Assembly (NCBI GenBank): GCA_039621445.1
Contig: CP154955.1
Location: forward strand, 11,936,665 to 12,000,664
DNA: 64,000 nucleotides
Reading direction: 5' to 3'
From: Euglena gracilis
Lineage: Eukaryota > Euglenida > Euglenophyceae > Euglenales
The translations under genes were made by a program, and so were the position numbers. Position 1 is the stretch's first letter, and every line of letters starts with the position of its first letter. Below the pieces are notes generated by a model that had not been told where the DNA came from, made no database searches, and worked only from the letters and a program-made list of their open reading frames with translations. This document shows, piece after piece, positions 63,995 to 64,000 of this stretch.

Positions 63995-64000
63995 CTCGTG

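Noticed and set aside
1-64000. tRNA, rRNA, spliced-leader RNA genes
   Set aside because: No cloverleaf, conserved rRNA core or spliced-leader sequence was recognised by eye; a covariance-model scan would be decisive.

Overview
The window reads as nuclear DNA of a euglenid, most probably Euglena gracilis or a close relative. The main evidence is splicing. Two highly conserved genes, a seven-knuckle CCHC protein of the CNBP/Gis2 type (32961-37602) and the pre-rRNA processing factor UTP23 (40985-47848), can be read end to end only if most of their introns carry CAG at +4 to +6 and CTG at -8 to -6, with the two intron ends forming a 6-13 bp helix. That is the published signature of euglenid 'nonconventional' introns. 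Conventional GT-AG introns, some only 34-62 nt long, occur in the same and neighbouring genes. Several start codons lie 1-20 nt after an AG, as expected for spliced-leader trans-splicing. A 1 kb degenerate TTAGGG-type array is also present. No rRNA, tRNA, CRISPR or prokaryotic gene organisation was seen.

Layout. 0.9-2.1 kb and 3.8-4.3 kb: parts of two minus-strand genes of unknown function. 6.5-6.8 kb: a small LYR-motif protein gene. 7-19 kb: almost entirely repeats (palindromic elements, a 33/34-bp satellite at 12-13 kb, the telomere-like array at 13.3-14.3 kb, a 150-bp tandem family at 14.3-15.2 kb, dispersed coding fragments). 19.3-20.0 kb and 21.2-22.3 kb: two unidentified plus-strand genes. 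24.2 kb: a terminal exon. 24.8-29.4 kb: repeats and a poly-T/G tract. 29.4-30.8 kb: a mariner relic with another element nested in it. 33-37.6 kb: the CNBP-like gene. 41-47.8 kb: UTP23. 48.1-49.0 kb: a transposon-like element carrying a zinc-finger gene. 49.8-52.5 kb: a 2.7 kb terminal-inverted-repeat element with two genes. 52.7-63.4 kb: repeats and short inverted-repeat elements. 63469-63994: an assembly gap.

The most interesting observation concerns the filler DNA. It contains many short elements whose ends are CAG...CTG (often CAGGG...CCCTG) and which are flanked by 8-bp direct repeats, as expected for hAT-type transposons and their MITEs. In the nonconventional introns the CAG is preceded by 3 intron bases and the CTG is followed by 5, and 3+5=8: removing the intron removes the element plus exactly one copy of an 8-bp target duplication. 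Two UTP23 introns still show that duplication (7 of 8 bases), intergenic elements share their terminal sequences, and one element with a perfect 8-bp duplication sits inside a coding exon (21745-22030). The window therefore gives direct sequence support for the idea that nonconventional introns are decayed MITE insertions.

All exon boundaries were derived by eye from reading frame, family resemblance and end pairing. Gene names are given only for UTP23; the CNBP/Gis2 assignment is to the family.
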